Source: an uncultured Clostridia bacterium (GTDB taxonomy: Bacteria > Bacillota > Clostridia > Oscillospirales > CAG-272). From it: a DNA stretch of 6,649 bases. Every line of letters begins with the position of its first letter. The first letter of the stretch is position 1. The notes under the pieces were generated by a model. It saw only the letters and a program-made list of their open reading frames with translations, was not told the DNA's origin and made no database searches. Shown piece after piece: positions 5,321 to 6,649 of the stretch. The stretch spans positions 1 through 6,649 of the forward strand of contig CALAXC010000060.1 of assembly GCA_937894775.1 (NCBI GenBank), in the 5' to 3' direction. The translations under genes were made by a program, and so were the position numbers.

Positions 5321-5349
5321 TTGAAATCAAAAATGAGACGTGATACAAT
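5321..5349 (+). promoter_or_regulatory. Promoter of the LRR lipoprotein gene
   Basis: TTGAAA (5321-5326), 17-bp spacer, TACAAT (5344-5349). The predicted start is near 5356, about 31 bases before the ATG. One mismatch in each box suggests moderate strength. It gives the lipoprotein gene its own transcription start 134 bp after the kinase stop. Confidence 0.72.
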
Positions 5350-5374
5350 ATTTATAGACATTACATCTCTCGTC

Positions 5375-5381
5375 AAGGAGG
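5375..5381 (+). promoter_or_regulatory. Ribosome binding site fixing the lipoprotein start
   Basis: AAGGAGG five bases before ATG at 5387. An in-frame ATG at 5306 would add 27 residues ahead of the signal peptide and lies upstream of the predicted promoter, so the start at 5387 is preferred. Confidence 0.9.
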
Positions 5382-5386
5382 TAAGA

Positions 5387-6430
5387 ATGAAAAGATTTTT
5401 ATCGTACATTATTCTGCTATCACTCGTTTTATTTGCCTTGAGCGGTTGCCAAGGTAATAGCGATAGTAGCGACGACATGCATGCTCCAAGCGAAGTACCG
5501 AAGGAAACCGAAACGCCTGCACAAAATTTTCAATACACCGTCAACGAAGACAATACGGTTTTTATAAACAAGTACACGGGATCTGACAAGCACGTAGTCA
5601 TTCCCTCCCAAATAGACGGAATGCCTGTGAGTCTGATTTTAGGCGTTCCTGACAAGGAATACTCCTATTTAGCCACCGAAGGAGTTTTTGAAAATACAGG
5701 TGTGGAAAGCGTGATTATACCCGACACGGTAGTAAAGATAGGCGCTCGCGCTTTTATGGGCTGTAAAAGCTTATCCTCGGTTAGCCTGTCCAATGCATCA
5801 AGCCTGCAAACGATCGGCGCTTCGGCTTTCAAAGGCTGCAATAAGCTTGAGAGCCTTGACGCAAGCGCCACTAAACTTAAGCTTATCGAGGCGCAGGCAT
5901 TTGAGGGATGCTCCGCACTAAAAAACGTTATCCTTCCCGAAACCGCAACAACAATAAAGGCAAACGCATTTTGCGATTGCACCTCTCTCCTTGAGATCAA
6001 TTTACCCGATACGCTGACTGATATAGAAAGATTTGCATTCAAAAATTGCACGTCGCTTAAAAAATTGACAATCCCAAAAAGTCTTAGAATGAACGGTTTT
6101 GAAGGTCCTGCATTTTATGGGAACACGTCGCTTGAAACTATTATATTTGAGGACGGAAGAGAGGAAATTGCGGGATATATCTTCTTTGCGATAGACCAAA
6201 GCGTTGATATAGTTATTCCCGCAAGCGTTAAAAAATTTTCCTGTCTCCCTTTCAACGTCATAAATAAAACGCCCAAAACACCCATTAAAATCACCTTTAT
6301 GGGTGATTGCCCCGAAATAACCGACACTCACGAATATCTTGGAGACCCGACGGTTTTATACGATCCGAATACAAATGGTTGGAGTGAGTGTGAGTGGCAA
6401 GGGATGTATAAATTCGAGGAGATGAAATAA
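5387..6430 (+). CDS. BspA-like leucine-rich-repeat (LRR_5) surface lipoprotein
   Basis: Secreted, lipid-anchored protein of 347 aa. The first 20 residues are a lipoprotein signal peptide (MKR, then a hydrophobic core) ending in the lipobox LSGC, with C21 the likely acylated residue. A polar linker (about 22-47, rich in S, D, E, P, T) follows. Residues about 50-310 hold repeats of the BspA/Treponema pallidum LRR_5 type, with units of about 23-25 residues marked by AF-x-GC-x-x-L: AFMGC (122), AFKGC (147), AFEGC (171), AFCDC (194), AFKNC (217), AFYGN (242). IP-type strands such as VIIPDTV lie between them. The end, PTVLYDPNTNGW (321-332), is a usual closing motif of such domains. Known members bind host proteins, other bacteria or polysaccharide, or act as cell-surface scaffolds; the ligand here is unknown. 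Downstream of the kinase gene with its own promoter, it may be part of the same response. Confidence 0.93.
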   Translation: MKRFLSYIILLSLVLFALSGCQGNSDSSDDMHAPSEVPKETETPAQNFQYTVNEDNTVFINKYTGSDKHVVIPSQIDGMPVSLILGVPDKEYSYLATEGVFENTGVESVIIPDTVVKIGARAFMGCKSLSSVSLSNASSLQTIGASAFKGCNKLESLDASATKLKLIEAQAFEGCSALKNVILPETATTIKANAFCDCTSLLEINLPDTLTDIERFAFKNCTSLKKLTIPKSLRMNGFEGPAFYGNTSLETIIFEDGREEIAGYIFFAIDQSVDIVIPASVKKFSCLPFNVINKTPKTPIKITFMGDCPEITDTHEYLGDPTVLYDPNTNGWSECEWQGMYKFEEMK

Positions 6431-6465
6431 ACTTCTCGCATAAAATAAAAATCTTTGCAAGAGGT
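6431..6465. terminator. Possible bidirectional terminator between convergent genes
   Basis: Imperfect stem of 6431-6440 with 6456-6465 (eight Watson-Crick pairs, one G-T, one mismatch) around a 16-base AT-rich loop. It lies directly after the lipoprotein stop and before the 3' end of the minus-strand gene at 6477. On the minus strand it is followed by TTTATTT; on the plus strand the T-tract is poor. The long loop and mismatch make it a weak candidate. Confidence 0.35.
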
Positions 6466-6476
6466 CTATGTCAAAA

Positions 6477-6649
6477 TTATTTTCTACCGGATTTTTTTGG
6501 TTTAATGAATGTTTTGATTACAAGTGAAAGTTGTGTTGGGATTCCAATAATAAAAATTAAGAATGCGTTATATTCGATGAAGTATAGATATAGATATGTT
6601 AAAAGAGTCCATGTGAAGATTGTTTCCAAAACAAATCTATAAACAGCAG
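6477..6649 (-). CDS. C-terminal part of a membrane protein, cut by window edge
   Basis: An open frame runs from the right edge (first complete codon at 6647) to TAA at 6477-6479, giving 56 residues and no start inside the window. It begins AVYRFVLETIF, contains a long hydrophobic stretch (about residues 9-45, one or two helices with IGIP in the middle) and ends in a basic tail, IKPKKSGRK. This is the pattern of a cytoplasmic C-terminus of a polytopic membrane protein. It is convergent with the lipoprotein gene. The fragment is too short to name. It is the only open frame covering this stretch with protein-like composition, so I favour it as real. Confidence 0.6.
   Translation of the reverse strand, partial: AVYRFVLETIFTWTLLTYLYLYFIEYNAFLIFIIGIPTQLSLVIKTFIKPKKSGRK

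Noticed and set aside
5306..5386. Longer lipoprotein with 27 extra N-terminal residues
   Set aside because: The extension lies upstream of and within the predicted promoter and would bury the signal peptide and lipobox. AAGGAGG directly before 5387 decides the start.
5665..6327. Minus-strand open frames opposite the LRR lipoprotein
   Set aside because: They mirror the repeat structure of the real gene; composition is repeat-derived and no ribosome site stands out.

Overview
The window looks like a chromosomal region of a low-to-moderate GC Firmicute, most likely an uncultured or gut-type Clostridia (Oscillospiraceae-like). The reasons are the strong AGGAGG-type ribosome binding sites, ATGA-coupled genes, TTGACA/TATAAT promoters, an AgrA/AgrC-type two-component pair and a BspA-like leucine-rich-repeat lipoprotein. 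No phage, transposase, CRISPR, tRNA or rRNA signal is visible. The taxonomic placement is inference.

Left half (1-3110), all on the minus strand: two short operons of small polytopic membrane proteins. Operon A (transcribed right to left) is a 229-aa membrane protein with a cytoplasmic zinc ribbon (2390-3079), coupled by an ATGA overlap to a 245-aa membrane protein made of two tandem copies of one unit (1656-2393). Operon B is a 145-aa four-helix protein (987-1424) followed by a 262-aa protein that is again a duplicated four-helix unit (112-900). Operon A is preceded, and operon B preceded and followed, by a nearly identical intergenic cassette at 1-108, 1510-1617 and 3110-3177. Read on the minus strand, the complete cassette (first two copies) has a GC-rich hairpin with a T-run ending the upstream operon, then a pair of CATTCGTCG-type direct repeats exactly 21 bp apart, then a perfect promoter (TTGACA, 17-bp spacer, TATAAT, extended TGG). 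The copy at the left edge points at a further gene outside the window.

Right half (3110-6430), plus strand: a LytTR response regulator (3256-3960) coupled by an ATGA overlap to an AgrC-like sensor kinase (3957-5252), then a lipoprotein with BspA/LRR_5 repeats (5387-6430) with its own promoter. The third cassette lies between the divergent operon A and regulator promoters. Its 21-bp repeat pair is the right size and period for a LytTR operator and sits 11 bp from the -35 box on both sides. A degenerate version of the pair lies just upstream of the lipoprotein promoter. The right edge carries the C-terminal end of another minus-strand membrane protein (6477-6649).

Working model: an orphan AgrC/AgrA-like system, with no AgrB or AgrD gene in view, senses an unknown membrane or peptide signal. 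Its LytTR regulator binds the repeated 21-bp-period operator and controls itself, several operons of a paralogous repeat-unit membrane-protein family and a surface lipoprotein. Domains, promoters and repeats are read from the sequence. The regulator-operator link and the biological role (for example envelope stress or peptide response) are inference.
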